The notes: a model not told the origin generated them from the letters alone. DNA of 64,000 nt from Candidatus Absconditabacterales bacterium (GCA_025057375.1 JANWWO010000004.1:47757-111756), one strand, 5' to 3'; positions 24,287 through 35,888 are shown, numbered from the stretch's first letter. Made by a program: numbers and translations.

Positions 24287-25108
24287 CTAAAGAAAAAAAA
24301 GACACAAAAAAGCAGTAAGCATAGCAGGGAAAAAATGAATTATTTCATCCTGATGGTCCGTATACCAAGAAAGAATCGCTAACTGAACCAATCAGACACA
24401 TCATGATACGAAAAGCCATATGCTTAAAAGCAAAAAAGGATGATACGTCAATGGCAAGATACCAACTAAAGGAGCAAATGCAAGGATAAACCACAAATCT
24501 CATTCCCCCAATCCTTCTTTCCACACTCATCGTCTCCCAGTTTTTTTCCATCCGGCATAGAATCCTGCAAGTCCATACAGAATAATCATAAAACATATCA
24601 AAAAAAGTACAAACAAGAAACCCTGCATCGTTCATCAAACAACAGGAAACAAAAAGAAAAAAAGGAGCCACAGACAAATCGTCATAAACCACATACTATC
24701 ATGAAGATATCCTGTTTTTAAATCCCAGTATGCAAGAAGAAAAAGAAAGGCTCATATAGCAGCAAGAAGAAGTGTCCCCCATCATAATCCAAGCATATAT
24801 CATCGATATCCATAAAGTAATGATCCTCCCAGAGCAACAATCTCACACAGAGGATAAAAAGATGGAATAAGAGCAGAACAAAATGTACATTTCCCTCTCT
24901 GAACAAACCAAGAAACAAGGGGAATCAAATTTAATGGTCCAAGAATAGACCCACAATGAGGACATATACTTCTCCCAACCAAAATCGAACGAATTATTTG
25001 CCATGAAAAACCGTGATCACATCTTGTCAGCACAACAGAACCGAAAGATCAAAGAATCAGTCACCATATCCCCAAAATTATGTAATCAAGCACAAGCAAT
25101 CACGTCAT
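24287..25108 (-). CDS. pilD: Prepilin peptidase (type IV leader peptidase)
   Basis: 273 residues, about 7-8 transmembrane helices. The cytoplasmic loop has two CxxC pairs (CPHC and CTFC, residues ~47-72) that bind zinc in PilD, next to NLIPLVSWFVQRGKC. The first catalytic Asp lies in YWDLKTGYLHD and the second in LGEGDL (GxGD motif, near residue 197). It cleaves prepilins after Gly and methylates the new N-terminus. Its likely substrate is at 40300. It lies downstream of the GDYXXLXY/DUF2157 pair by 38 bases. A 7-bp hairpin (24263-24280) follows the stop. Confidence 0.92.
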
Positions 25109-25146
25109 TAAGGACCAATACAAAAAAATAAACACAAGCAATCCTC

Positions 25147-25881
25147 TTACTCTCTTATTTCTAAACGATCCAAAACAGCTTGACCACGCCATACACGCCA
25201 TACAGCATCTACTGATCCATCTCTTAAACGATCTTCTCGCACACGACCACTTCATACTTGAACAAAATATCTATCAGGACTATAAGCAAGAGTAATACGT
25301 ATGGGCTGCCTTGAACGTCACACAATTGTTCACCATACAATACGACACGCATTATCAGTATTTCTGTCCCCATTTCGTTCAAGTGTCTCAATAAAGGGTC
25401 ATGATCATCGATCACAAACGCGGAGAGATACACGGTGTCCACTCATCAGTGACGATCCATACCAACTATCATAAAGATCACGACGCACAGTGCCACTATT
25501 GTCCCATTCAACAGTATAGGAATAAGCACCCGATCATGGATCTCGTATGGATGCAATACGTGCTTGTACATACATACCATTCGAAGGACGATCGGTTGTG
25601 AGATGTTGGATTCATATCATACGATTCCCTGACAACAATGGGACGACATACACACGCTGTGATTGAAAAAAATTTGTCTCTCCATGTATTTCCCACTCAG
25701 AAAATTGATAGCCAAGGCGAACATATTCACCACGGAACATATCCCTAGGATCAAATCATTGCGTTGGTACAATCATCTCATCTCCCATCAAGAAAACAAG
25801 TCCATAACGAGCCATTATCAATCCTAGAATACCTAGCCATAAGAAGATAATGAGTCAGAAAAGATATTTTTTTTGATCCAT
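25147..25881 (-). CDS. GDYXXLXY-motif membrane-anchored protein
   Basis: 244 residues. One transmembrane helix at the N-terminus (~7-30), then an extracytoplasmic region with the family motif GEYVRLGY, preceded by DPRDMFR (GDYXXLXY family, typically 'DPRD...GdYv.L.Y'). The family is uncharacterised but is almost always encoded next to, or fused with, DUF2157/DUF4401 membrane proteins. That partner is the adjacent gene upstream (25920-27050), 38 bases away. Role unknown. Confidence 0.78.
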
Positions 25882-25919
25882 CGAAAAACAACAAGAAGAT
25901 AAAAAATACGCTATCTTCA

Positions 25920-27050
25920 CTATTTAGGTGACGAAATCGTCATTTTTGTATTGAGACGTTGAAGAAACCATCACAAGCCCAAAGCAACACATCCACCACC
26001 GATCAAAGAAATTACTCACGCGTTGGAAAAATGATCGATATAAACAATCATACACAAAAGCCACAACAACACAAAACTCCATCCACGCACTACACTATCG
26101 TGATAACGATGAACATACCACAACATCAATCCCAAACAACAAAGAACAAACACCAGGCCAACACTGTAAATACCACCATTTCGTACACCAAACGCTAATC
26201 ATAGAGCAAACAGCAAACCAAACATCCCAAATAATCACCAATCACGCAAATCACGAAATCTATCAGATAATCCAAAAAGAAACGGAAGTGCTACACAGAC
26301 ACATGCAAGCAAGGGAAAAAGGAATGCATACCATCGATACGTATCAACGCGAAACCAAAGAGTCATATCACCATATAATACTTGTGCCATAAAAAAAGGT
26401 AAACAAAAAGAATAAATCGCAACTAAGACATGATGAACAAGTCATTTACTATCAGGAAACCAGCGCAACAAAAAAGGCTTCATACTTACTAACAGCATAC
26501 CATATCATGCAACCATCGCTACCAGATGCCACACTGATCTTATTACATCATAATGTCCAAGCCAAGAAACATATCGTACAAAAAGCAAAACAAAACATGC
26601 AAACAATAGACTTTTCATTCTTACTACAATAGCAAGTGGCACAATACCCAAAAATCGCAGACCAAAGGCATGATAAAAATCTGATCACAAATTATACATT
26701 TGCCCTTGGAGAAAAATACTTCATCCAAATGCGCAACAAGCAACAATCCACAATCCTGCCGTCAATCAATCTTGCACACGCACATGGCGTCGCCAAGCAC
26801 CTACAAAACAGATTACCATAATCACGATGATCATAACTGTTTTGAATCGATCAGGAAGCGTATTCCAGTGAAGAGAGACCCACAACAAGATACCTGCTCC
26901 AATCAATAATCATCAAAAAATACTCACAATAAGAGATACTGACCGTGATGAGGACTGACGTTGATTTAGATAATGCTTGATACGAAGAACTTGATCATGA
27001 CTAAGAAGTCATTGATCAAAAAGTTCATCAATAAGCGCATGTGATGACAT
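25920..27050 (-). CDS. DUF2157/DUF4401-type polytopic membrane protein
   Basis: 376 residues beginning MSSHALIDELFDQGLLSHDQ. The N-terminal cytoplasmic helical segment (residues 1-38) is typical of DUF2157. About 11-12 transmembrane helices follow, the first with SILIVSIFGGLLIGAGILL. It pairs with the GDYXXLXY gene immediately downstream, the conserved arrangement of this uncharacterised system. Together with pilD they look like one minus-strand operon. Function unknown; envelope role inferred. Confidence 0.72.
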
Positions 27051-27221
27051 AGTACATAATACGAAAAATAAAATGACTTTAGCACGAATATCTAAAATAC
27101 TACGTTTTTTTGTATGAAAAGCAAGAGTAAAAACGTAAATTTTCTTGCAATTTGCACAAAAAATCACTACAACCTCATTAGAATAACAAGCTATTACTTT
27201 TATTTTTTTTCTTTTTATCCT

Positions 27222-27557
27222 ATGGCAAAATTCTTTGGATGATGTTTTTTTGGTTTCCTTATCTGATGATTGGCTACCTATCGAGTGATGCAGTATGCAT
27301 TGTTATCAAGTTATTGACCTATGATACAATCACTTATCCAAGCCATCACAACAGCTCAAGACCAATGATCAGTAGACACGCTTTTGCAAGGAACAATCGA
27401 CCAACAAAAAGCTGCACTAGATGCACTTATTCTTTCAAAAAAAGCAGAACTTGATACAACGATTAGAACAATGTTCTCAAACTATCTTCACCAAAAGATT
27501 CAGGAAACAATTTGATGACCATCATCATCTTCTTCTTTACAACAGACCCAAGAATAA
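27222..27557 (+). CDS. Small single-span membrane protein with coiled coil, unknown
   Basis: 111 residues. A Gly-rich transmembrane helix (MAKFFGGCFFGFLIGGLATY; several Gly are UGA) is followed by a Gln/Ala/Leu/Lys-rich helix to about residue 100 and a Ser/Gln-rich tail. The start follows a T-rich leader (27194-27220). It lies 71 bases before the MoxR-like ATPase on the same strand and may be its membrane partner (inference). No family recognised. Confidence 0.5.
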
Positions 27558-27628
27558 AGCCAATCATCGTGCCTTGTATGATGCTTACATAGCTTTTTGT
27601 ATCACGTTTTTATTTTTTGTTCTTATGT

Positions 27629-28753
27629 ATGACTCTTATATTTACGCTTCTTATCATTGCATCAGTATTGGCACTGTGAGTAGCAATCTACCAACAACTC
27701 CAATGATCTCAACAACAAATCATCAACCGAACAAATAATATAGAAAAGACACTGGATGCATTGCCTGACAATCCTCATATAGGACGAAAAAAGCTACCCT
27801 CATTAACAGCAGAAAATATTGCTATTCCTCGCTATCGCAATTTCATCACCACATTTTGATCTGCAGTCATTGGACAAGAAAAACTTGCCATCTACTTACT
27901 CATATGATTTCTTACCAATCAGCATCTTTTGATCGAAGGAGTCCCATGATTGGCAAAAACAAGGAGTATCACTGTCTGTGGCAAATTGATTGGATGAAAA
28001 AAACAATGACTCAAAACCCAAAGAATCCAGTGCACACCTGATATGATGCCAAGTGATATAATCGGCGCTGAGATTTTTGATAGAAAAACAAATGAATTTG
28101 TTATCAAGCGATGACCCCTCACACAAGCAAATCTTGTTCTTATTGATGAAATCAATAGGACCACACCCAAAGTCCAATCAGCACTTTTGGAAGCAATGCA
28201 AGAACGTCAGATTACTATTGCAGGGACGACCAAACGCCTCCCCTCCCCTTTTCTTGTATTTGCTACCCAAAACCCTCTTGACCAAGCAGGAACATATCCT
28301 CTTCCTGAAGCACAACGTGATAGATTTTTGGCACAGTTGCTCATTACATATCCTACCTTCGCAGACGAAATCGCAGTCCTCGACGTCACCGATTCACTTG
28401 AAACCATTCAACCGCTTATTAGTCTAGACGATATAGATCATGATAGAGAAGCAATTGCTCGTATCCATATTCCTGATGAGATCAAAACCTACATTGTCAG
28501 TATTGTACATGCAACGAGAAATCATGAAGCGTTGGACTGTGGCGCGTCGCCCAGAGCATCACGTGCGCTCCTCCAAACAGCACAGACTATTTGTTATCTT
28601 CGTTGATGACATGAAGTATTACAAGAAGATGTGGTATGCTGTGCATTAGATATTCTTAGACATAGAGTGATATGGCATGATTATCGCCTCTCTCAAGACC
28701 AAAAAGAAAAGATACTGACTGACATTATCTCCTCTGTTTCGCTTATCGTCTAA
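27629..28753 (+). CDS. MoxR-family AAA+ ATPase with N-terminal membrane anchor
   Basis: 374 residues. Residues 1-20 form a transmembrane helix ([20 protein letters not shown]), then a helical linker. From ~60 there is a MoxR AAA+ domain with Walker A GVPGLAKT near 103, Walker B VLIDEINR near 169, sensor 1 [20 protein letters not shown] and the C-terminal lid. MoxR ATPases help assemble or activate other complexes, usually with a VWA/DUF58 partner. None is present here. Standard MoxR proteins are soluble, so the anchor is unusual. The ATG at 27629 is needed for the anchor; the frame is also open upstream of it. Confidence 0.82.
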
Positions 28754-28851
28754 ATAGAAAGAAAAACGCCAATTTATCATGTCCAAAAAAGTATGCAATA
28801 TATTTTTATTTTTTTTATTTCTTTCCTTTTTTTAAACAGGCTCTGCTCCTA

Positions 28852-29136
28852 ATGTGTTTGTTTTGTAACTTTTATCGTGTCATCCGTCATGGTACAGGGA
28901 AATGAACAAGCACAAGGCGGAAATGTACATGATGCCCCAAAACATTTTCTACATGGGGCAAAAGAAATTCTTACTGACCGGCATTTATCGCTGAGGTAGT
29001 ACACTTTTATCGTCGCAACTGACACAAAGTCAAAGAAACACGCGCAAAACATCCTATTTCATCCAATACATTGATCAAGTTGGTAAAAGAGAGTGGAGAT
29101 GTTTGTCCCTTGTGTAAAGAAAAAGGGAAATGATAG
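28852..29136 (+). CDS. Transposase-like zinc-ribbon/HTH fragment
   Basis: 94 residues. It has a Cys pair at the N-terminus (CLFC), a second pair (KCTGC) followed by KTFSTWGKRN, then a helix-turn-helix-like stretch and a last CPLC. The order 'CxxC - basic - CxxC - .tFs - HTH' resembles the N-terminus of IS1/ISXO2-type transposases. No DDE catalytic domain follows, so it is probably a remnant or a small DNA-binding protein. ATG 28852 is chosen, but the frame is open for another ~100 bases upstream. Confidence 0.4.
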
Positions 29137-29225
29137 TTTTGTATATGGTTTTTTGTATGTGATTATAGTTATATAACCTGTCTGAATAATCTTGCAATTG
29201 AGAAAAAAAAACATTAAAAGGATGT

Positions 29226-29519
29226 ATGGGAAATTATACTAGCAACATAATCGTTGCACAATATGAGACGATACAGGGGTATCTTCCAAAGGTTAAGACA
29301 ACCAAACCAAGAAAGCAAAGATATCATAAGATTTTCAATTTGTGTTCTTATGACATGCTGTCAACGTTTTCTTCCTTGGAAAAAGTGTATTATCATTGTA
29401 TAACTCGAGCAAAAAAAATGCATACGAGAGATAGTGATACGTGAACTTCATGCAGAATTAAGGGGGAAAGTAGGAAAAAACAGAACCTAGTTTATGTATT
29501 TTTGCCTCTCAGGCTGTAA
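29226..29519 (+). CDS. Doubtful small ORF in decayed region
   Basis: 97 codons with one in-frame UGA (MGNYTSNIIVAQYETIQGYL start). No recognised domain, and the other two frames are also largely open here. It may be chance or debris of an element related to the transposase-like gene just upstream. Confidence 0.2.
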
Positions 29520-29959
29520 AAATACAGATTGTGCTCAACATGATTGTGTTTTTGCAAGACAACTACTTGAATCAAAAGATATATGTATTAGCAGATATGT
29601 TATGAATATCCATTGTCATTAAAGTTACAACTGCAAATAGTTTTGAGATAGAGAATCATGAAAAATACGTGCAAAATTGCTTCGTGGAACTACTGACTTG
29701 ATTACCGATGCATGATCAGATTCACAAACAATCATCACTCGTATTGCACGCAAAGGCTGAGCAACAGAGGTAGACTTGCAGAATGGAACCAACGTCATTG
29801 AAATCAAAGAGCGTCCAAACAATGCTTGATGCAAGTACCCAAAAAGCAAAAGAGTTGGAATGATAATTTTTCCTTGACTTTTCAAACCAAAATCTTATAC
29901 GAAAAGCTACACAAAGAAAAAATCAGTGTGGACTTTTTCTATTCTTGAGAAAAACAATA

Positions 29960-30581
29960 GTGACAATATGTATTACCTGTGAATTTATGGATGCTTGGAA
30001 AGCAGGCAATGAAGAAAAAAACCTTTTTTTCTTTATGTGGAAAAAACATCAACAGATCATATATTGACTATCCTCACGATATTGTTCCTTTGATGCAAGA
30101 AATTATCAAAAATTTGAATTTCTAGATGAACAACAAACAGCACAAAATTGTTTTGACACACATCTGTCTCGCCAAGACCTTGAAGATAAGTACCGACTTT
30201 ATCATACGATGGTAACAACGACATATATCTTTTGGGTATCAAAAAAAATCAGTACAATCCGTTGTTTTGTCTGATGATAACCATTGTCACTGACAGCAAT
30301 TTACCTCCATTTATTTTTTTGGCTATCATGTGATAATTACAAAAACTTATGAACAAGCTTATCACCCATCAACATCTTCAATCAAACAATGAATTTTGGA
30401 TGATCATATTGTAGTATTGTATTGCATACACGATGATTTTGTTTCGATCGATACAAAAAGACGATTGTATGTCTTTTGTATCATTTCTCGACTATTACCC
30501 AAAAAAAAGATCAGTGATCAAAAAAACATTTATGAGATATCCATCATCCAACCATCCTCGCAAAAACAGTCAGTGGTATAG
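29960..30581 (+). pseudogene. Probable frameshifted gene remnant
   Basis: One frame from GTG 29960 to TAA 30280 encodes a plausible protein part (CITCEFMDAWKAGNEEK ... LSRQDLEDKYRLYH). The next frame, open from 30216 to TAG 30581, continues with protein-like sequence (FVSIDTKRRLYVFCIISRLL). The switch point would fall near an A8 run at 30240-30247. Short coding-like pieces in all frames also precede it (29630-29955, e.g. a FQTKILYEKLHKEKISVDF segment). This fits a decayed gene or genes; no family was recognised. Confidence 0.35.
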
Positions 30582-31289
30582 GAAATCTTCTTTAGCAATC
30601 ATATATTTCAACACATCTCCGTATGCTCAAATATAGTGAAATACCCTTTGATGTCCTCAATAAAATCTTGTTTTTGACAAAAACGTGACATTTCGTTCTA
30701 TCTTCTTTCTCTCTAATGCATGTTTTGACAGCTCGTGTCCATAAAATTATTGCAATTAACGATAACAAAGATCAAACCATATATATACACAATTTTTTTT
30801 TAATATTTTTACATATGATTATGAAAACTATAGGACATACGGTCATCCTGTCAGTGGCATAAGTGTAAATTGAAATAAGTATCAATACGATAATGAGTGC
30901 ATGACATACAGATCGCATCTATCTCCTCTGCAATTTTTGTGTGTATTATCTCATAACCACACTCCATCCAGAAAAAGTACGTACACCACTCGAATGATCT
31001 GATAAATAGAAAACATATCTCTACCATGGTTCTGATACTATGTTTTATTTCATAGGAACGTATGGCGCGTCCATCATGTGATTCACACCGTTGAGCATCG
31101 ATAACACAATCATTACAACCATATCTATCCTTTTTACCTACAATTCAGACAATAATACAATAACATCATTCATAACCTGTGCTAATTAATCTCGTAGTTA
31201 TGTGATATCTATTGACCAAACAAATAGTGACATCACAGATATACAAACAATAACCGTCAGTAAAGATTTTTTATCTCATCTTTCGATCT
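30582..31289. other. Non-coding or decayed stretch, no gene found
   Basis: No frame longer than about 60 codons is convincing even with UGA as Gly. A short piece near 31020-31190 (HGSDTMFYFIGTYGAS) looks like a protein fragment. Together with 29137-29960 this makes the longest gene-free stretch in the window. Confidence 0.4.
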
Positions 31290-32039
31290 ATGATAATAAA
31301 ACCACAAGAAAACATCAAAAAAACAATCGAGGAATTAAACAGTCAGGTCATAGCACAAATCAAGATCTACATCAAAGAAATCATAATTCTTTATCAGTTA
31401 CAACAACCAACACCACAAGATGCACAAGGTCCCAAAGCATTGTTGATCATGTGACATAGCGCCTCAGGGAAAGATACCTTGATTCAACACTTTACAGGCT
31501 ATCCACGCATTCTCAGGACAACCACGAGAAAACCAAGAATATGAGAAATAAACTGAGACGATTACTTTTTTGTACCTGAGGAAGGGTTTTGAGATCCAGA
31601 GAAGTATTGTTGTTATGAATTGCATCCTACTTGAAACCGTTATGGTATAGCAAGAGAACATGTATATAATGTTATTGAGAAACAGAACGCTGACCCCACT
31701 ACCCCTATTGTCTGTATAGCATGACAGATCACCGATGACTTACTGAAAATATTTACTACCAATCATATCTATCCACATCTTGTTTTTCTCTATTGCGATC
31801 CACAGACAATGATTGATCGTTTGTGTGCAAGACATCAGAAAGAATGAACCAAAGAAGAAACAATTATCACAGATATTTCCGCAAGACTATTAGGTGCAAT
31901 AAGTGATTTTGAACGAATAATAAAACTTTATAATAGTATGTATGCCAAGCAAACACATATCCCTCTTTGGTTGTTTAATACCGCAGTACCCAACAATACG
32001 CCAGGCAATATCAAACAACAACTTCTTGCATGATACTAG
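31290..32039 (+). CDS. Guanylate-kinase-like P-loop protein (diverged)
   Basis: 249 residues. A ~45-residue helical N-terminus is followed by a P-loop GHSASGKDT near residue 54 and RTTTRKPRIGEINGDDYFFV, which parallels the GMP-binding segment of guanylate kinase ('s.TTR.pR.gE.dG.dY.Fv'). Later regions diverge strongly from housekeeping Gmk (at 12987), including the lid and a longer C-terminus. It probably phosphorylates a nucleotide or related substrate. It is the first gene of the plus-strand cassette and is followed by a Nudix gene 21 bases later. Confidence 0.65.
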
Positions 32040-32060
32040 TTTTTATTTCTTCCATGGAGT

Positions 32061-32561
32061 ATGACAGAAATTATTGATATTATCAATAAACATGATGAAG
32101 TCGTGTGACAAACAACAAGAGAAGAAAGTGAACGTCTATGATATCTTCGTAGATTTGTTCATGTCTTTGTGCGTGATGAGCAATGACGCATTCTCTTTCA
32201 ACAACGTCATCATACCAAAAAAAGCTGTCCGCTCCAACTTGATGCATCGGCATGAGGACATGTGATGGCAAACGAAAGCTATCATGATGCAGCAAAAAGA
32301 GAGCTAGAAGAAGAATTATGACTGACAGGAGATGTTCATGAGATATGACCAATCACATGACACCAAAAAATTGGAAGACTCTTTATTTTTGAGTACAACA
32401 ATACTATGACGCTTCGTGTAATGGAAAATGAGATTGAGTGTATTGATTGGCTAACTGTCGAGGAAATAAAATATCTTGTTTCTCGTCACCCCTACTTCAT
32501 TGCCTGATGAACATTATCATCGTGGGAGGTATACTGTAAACAATGTCTGTACAAAGAATAG
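32061..32561 (+). CDS. Nudix hydrolase
   Basis: 166 residues. It opens IIDIINKHDEVVGQTTREE and carries a complete Nudix box at about residues 66-88 (G-x5-E-x7-REL-EEELG; the box starts GGHVMANE). This opening and the WL.. VEE end resemble the IPP-isomerase-like Nudix subfamily, whose members hydrolyse varied nucleoside or isoprenoid diphosphates. Substrate unknown. A T-rich leader (32039-32056) precedes the ATG. The separate, true IPP isomerase-like gene lies at 40976. Confidence 0.85.
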
Positions 32562-32600
32562 CCGTCAGTAATGTTTTTTATTTTTTCTACAAAAAACATA

Positions 32601-33545
32601 ATGAGAATAGCTTTTATGGGAAAATGATGAAGCGGGAAAACAACCTTTGCATCATCATTTCTTACCTACGCCAAAAAGTATCACACAGACAAAAACCTCC
32701 TTGCCCTCGATGGAGATATCAACGCTCACCTGCTCATAAGCCAATGATGACAACTGACCAAATCCCTTGGGAATATGCAAGAAGACATTATGCATTACCT
32801 ATGCGAAAACAGAACTGATATAGAACCACAGTATATCATCGCTACCACACCACCGTGCAAACAGTCTCGTTTTGTACGTGTGAGCAAAGATGATCCGTTT
32901 ATCACGCAATTTGCTGATATCCACGATGGAGTCCCGTATTGTACAGTTGGGACGTTTAGTAATGAAGATCTCGGAAAAACTTGCTATCATGGCAAGCTCC
33001 AAGCATTTGATTTTCTGTACAATCATCTGCTTGATACAGACAAGGATATTGTAGTGACAGATTGTATGGCAGGCGTAGACAACCTGGGGACGAGCAATTT
33101 TTTTGTACATGATGTCGTGATTTTTGTGGTGGAGCCTACGAGCAAATCGCTGGCTGTCTATCGTGATTATCTCCATGCGACTCAAGGGACGATTCCCCAT
33201 TGTGTGATTGTAAATAAAGTCGTCGATGATACAGATATGGACTATGTATATACGACAATTCCTACTCAATATATCATTGGCATTGTGCATGATCACGATC
33301 TAGCGATCCGCAAACGAGAAAAATGAGACACTGACGCAATTGAAAATTTTGTCTCGAGGCATTGTGGGGTGTTTGATCGTGCGTTTGCGTTTTTGCTTGC
33401 TCATCCAAGGGATTGGAAAAAATACATGCAGACACTGAGAGAGGTGCATACCGTAATGGCTCGTGAATGGTATAATGACTATTTGGGTGGAGATTTGCCG
33501 TCGATGGGCGATCAAGATTTTGAGTATGAGGAGGTTTTGGTATAG
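32601..33545 (+). CDS. CooC/ParA-like P-loop ATPase
   Basis: 314 residues. The deviant Walker A GKGGSGKTT occupies residues 7-15 (two of its Gly are UGA), followed by LALDGDINAH, matching the 'D.D.n' switch of CooC/ArsA/MinD ATPases. VVTDCMAGVDNLG corresponds to Walker B, and FVVEPTSKSLAVYRDY to the family's 'vveps..s...a'. CooC-type proteins insert metal (nickel) into enzymes; relatives partition or deliver cargo. No CO dehydrogenase or other obvious client is present. Low UGA use between 32775 and 33326. Confidence 0.75.
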
Positions 33546-33660
33546 ATAATTGTTTCGTATCAAACACAAAATATGGTAAATGGCACGATGTAGACGGCAT
33601 GGTAAAATAAATACGGTACGATGTATCGTGACTTATCATCACATTGTCATAGGGTCGCAC

Positions 33661-33688
33661 CATACATATATGCGACTGTATATGTATG
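33661..33688. repeat. Perfect inverted repeat upstream of the decarboxylase gene
   Basis: CATACATATA - 8-base loop - TATATGTATG, a 10-bp perfect palindrome ending 32 bases before ATG 33721. No U tract follows, so a terminator is unlikely; an operator or mRNA leader structure is possible. Confidence 0.4.
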
Positions 33689-33720
33689 CAATTGAGTTTA
33701 ATATTTACTTCTCTCTCCTC

Positions 33721-35070
33721 ATGTATCCAACACTCACCACACCCCTCTCCCCCAAACTCCACGACATACTTACCAACCAGGCAGGAGAGATTTTTTCCTA
33801 CTATCACACATTCAATCATCATTTTTCTATCTATGATCCAAGCCAACTTCATACCAATATCCAATCTTTCCAATCTATCCTCACCAAACGAGATCTCAAC
33901 GCCTCCATCTATATGGCACACAAAGCAAATGATCATTGTAGCTTCCTTGGTCAAGCAAAAACATCAGGAATCAGCATCGAAGTAGCCAGTCTTGCTGAGC
34001 TGACTGATGTTCTTGATCATGGATTTACAGGACAAGACATCATCGCTGGTGGGATCAAAAATACCGCCTATCTCATCAAAGCAATGGAAGTTGGTGCAAT
34101 TATCGTTGTAGATGGCGTATATGAAATTGAAGCGATACAAATGCTTGCGACAGCTCCTGTTCATCTCCTCTATCGTGTCAATCATCCAACAATCACGGGC
34201 AGATCTATCAAGACCAAAACTACCAAATTTGGCATGCATCCTGACGAGATTGTTCGTGCTATTACGACATGCACCAATCCTCACATTATTCATCGCGGAC
34301 TTCACCTTCACACTGACGAAAATAGCGTGTCGATCAGAGCAACAATGATTTGGTCGGTGTTTTCCTTACTTGTCTCGCTTGCAGATCATTTGATTGACCC
34401 AATTCTTGATATTGGAGGTGGACGATGATGGTCGATGTATGACGAAACCAGTGTCAGTCAGTATCTTTCTCGACTTACGACGCAATTCCAAGCAAAAAAA
34501 TCCACACTGACCCGATGAGAGTTTGCCTTTGGATTGTCACGGACCAAGGATGGAACAATAGCAAACCTTGAACGTGTGCGTGCCTCATTTCCAACCAGGC
34601 AAGGGCGAGATTTTCTTGATGCTGTCTTGCAAGAAGAGATTGCGTGATGTGTGCTAGGTAATGTATTGGCTGACAGTGGGGCACAGATTGTCTTTGAACC
34701 CTGAGGGAGTTTGCTGATGGGTGCTGGGATGACGGTATTGCCCGTGATTGGGACCAAAATTTTGGACAGTGGGGAAGAAACCGTCATCGTGGACGCAAAT
34801 ATCCACAACATTTCTGCCAAAATGATTGAGTATTACGCCGATCCGATCTTGTTGTCTGAACATGGGAATAATTCCACTGACGGCTGGCGTGGCTTTGTGA
34901 CGGGGAATTTGTGTAGGCCTGATGATGTCTTGATTCGTCGTTGTGTTTCTTTGTCGCACAAACCACAACGTTGAGATCTTCTTGTCCTGCCAAATACAGC
35001 AGCTTATATTGCTCACTTTGACAATGCACAACCACATAGACACTCGCTAGGAGAAGAGATTGCAATGTAA
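33721..35070 (+). CDS. PLP-dependent decarboxylase, LysA/ornithine decarboxylase (fold III) family
   Basis: 449 residues. The N-terminal TIM barrel has the PLP-lysine motif SIYMAHKAN with Lys at about 68, then HRGLHLHTDEN (family 'H.H.GS') and ILDIGGGR (phosphate-binding GGG). In the C-terminal barrel, FEPGGSLLMGAG replaces the usual 'EPGR', and CRPDDVL carries the Cys/Asp of the second active-site loop ('G..C...D'). It resembles diaminopimelate and other basic-amino-acid decarboxylases. The missing Arg suggests a shifted substrate. ATG 33721 is chosen over 33580 because the extra 47 residues are atypical. A methyltransferase and a CysK-like gene follow. Confidence 0.8.
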
Positions 35071-35089
35071 ATTTATTTTTTCTTTTCTG

Positions 35090-35827
35090 ATGAAGCAGTA
35101 TTGCGCCTCACTTACCAGAGATTTTTGACCACTTGATCTGTACAAGCAAGCGATTATCAGCAAACTCCTCATTCCGTATGTTTCTTGAACTGTCTGCGAT
35201 ATGGGCTCAAGCTATACCTGATTGTATCGATCACTTCCTACGATACACAATGTCAAATCACTGACATTTTTTGACATTGACAAGGGTCTTTTAGCTATAG
35301 CTGAAGAAATCTTGCAAACCTGCTCACAAGAGTATTTTGAGACCTCATATGGTGATACGGTTGCACGATTGCAAACCACTCATAGCATCAACGCCGATTA
35401 TCACACCATCGTCCCTCTCCGAAACGAGCGTATCAATCCATCAGTCCAGTATTCTTTTTTGGATCCTGTACCTGCGCAGTATATAGGACAGTTTGATACA
35501 GTTGTCTGCCTTGAGTCGTTGGAATGTTGTGATTGTAAAGAGGATTTGGCTCGTGCAATCTCGCATTGCATCTCTATGCTCAAACCATGAGGGAATCTCA
35601 TTATGTCTGTCTTGAGATATAGCGATCCTGATGCTTTTGTAGTCAAGCATTTGCGTGGACGTAAGCATGAGGGCTGACTCAATCCTGATCTCCAAATGTT
35701 AAAAAAAACCTGCACTGACGCAGGATTGGTGATTATGATTGATGAGTTGATGAATACATCAGCAATATATGGACAGTACGGCTATAACGAAGCAGTGTTT
35801 ATAGTGGGGAAAAAGATAACTCCATAA
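35090..35827 (+). CDS. SAM-dependent class I methyltransferase
   Basis: 245 residues. SAM-binding motif I is VCDMGSSYTGLYRSLP (residues ~37-52; family 'D.G.g.G'), followed by LTFFDIDKGLL, DTVVCLESLECC (motif IV/post-IV 'fD.v...dvle') and SMLKPGGNLIMSVL. All are typical of small-molecule methyltransferases. It follows the decarboxylase by 19 bases, so the two are probably translated from one mRNA and may act on the same product. Substrate unknown. Confidence 0.75.
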
Positions 35828-35888
35828 TCATCAATAACAAACGATATTCACCGCTATAGTCATTCTTTTATCATTACACAATCTCCTC

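Noticed and set aside
29620..29955. Possible restriction-enzyme-like protein (segment with VIEIKERP)
   Set aside because: Only short pieces in different frames; no continuous fold or catalytic pattern could be followed, so it is treated as decayed sequence.
33274..33954. 226-codon minus-strand ORF
   Set aside because: Antisense to the CooC-like ATPase end and the decarboxylase start, both of which have clear family motifs.
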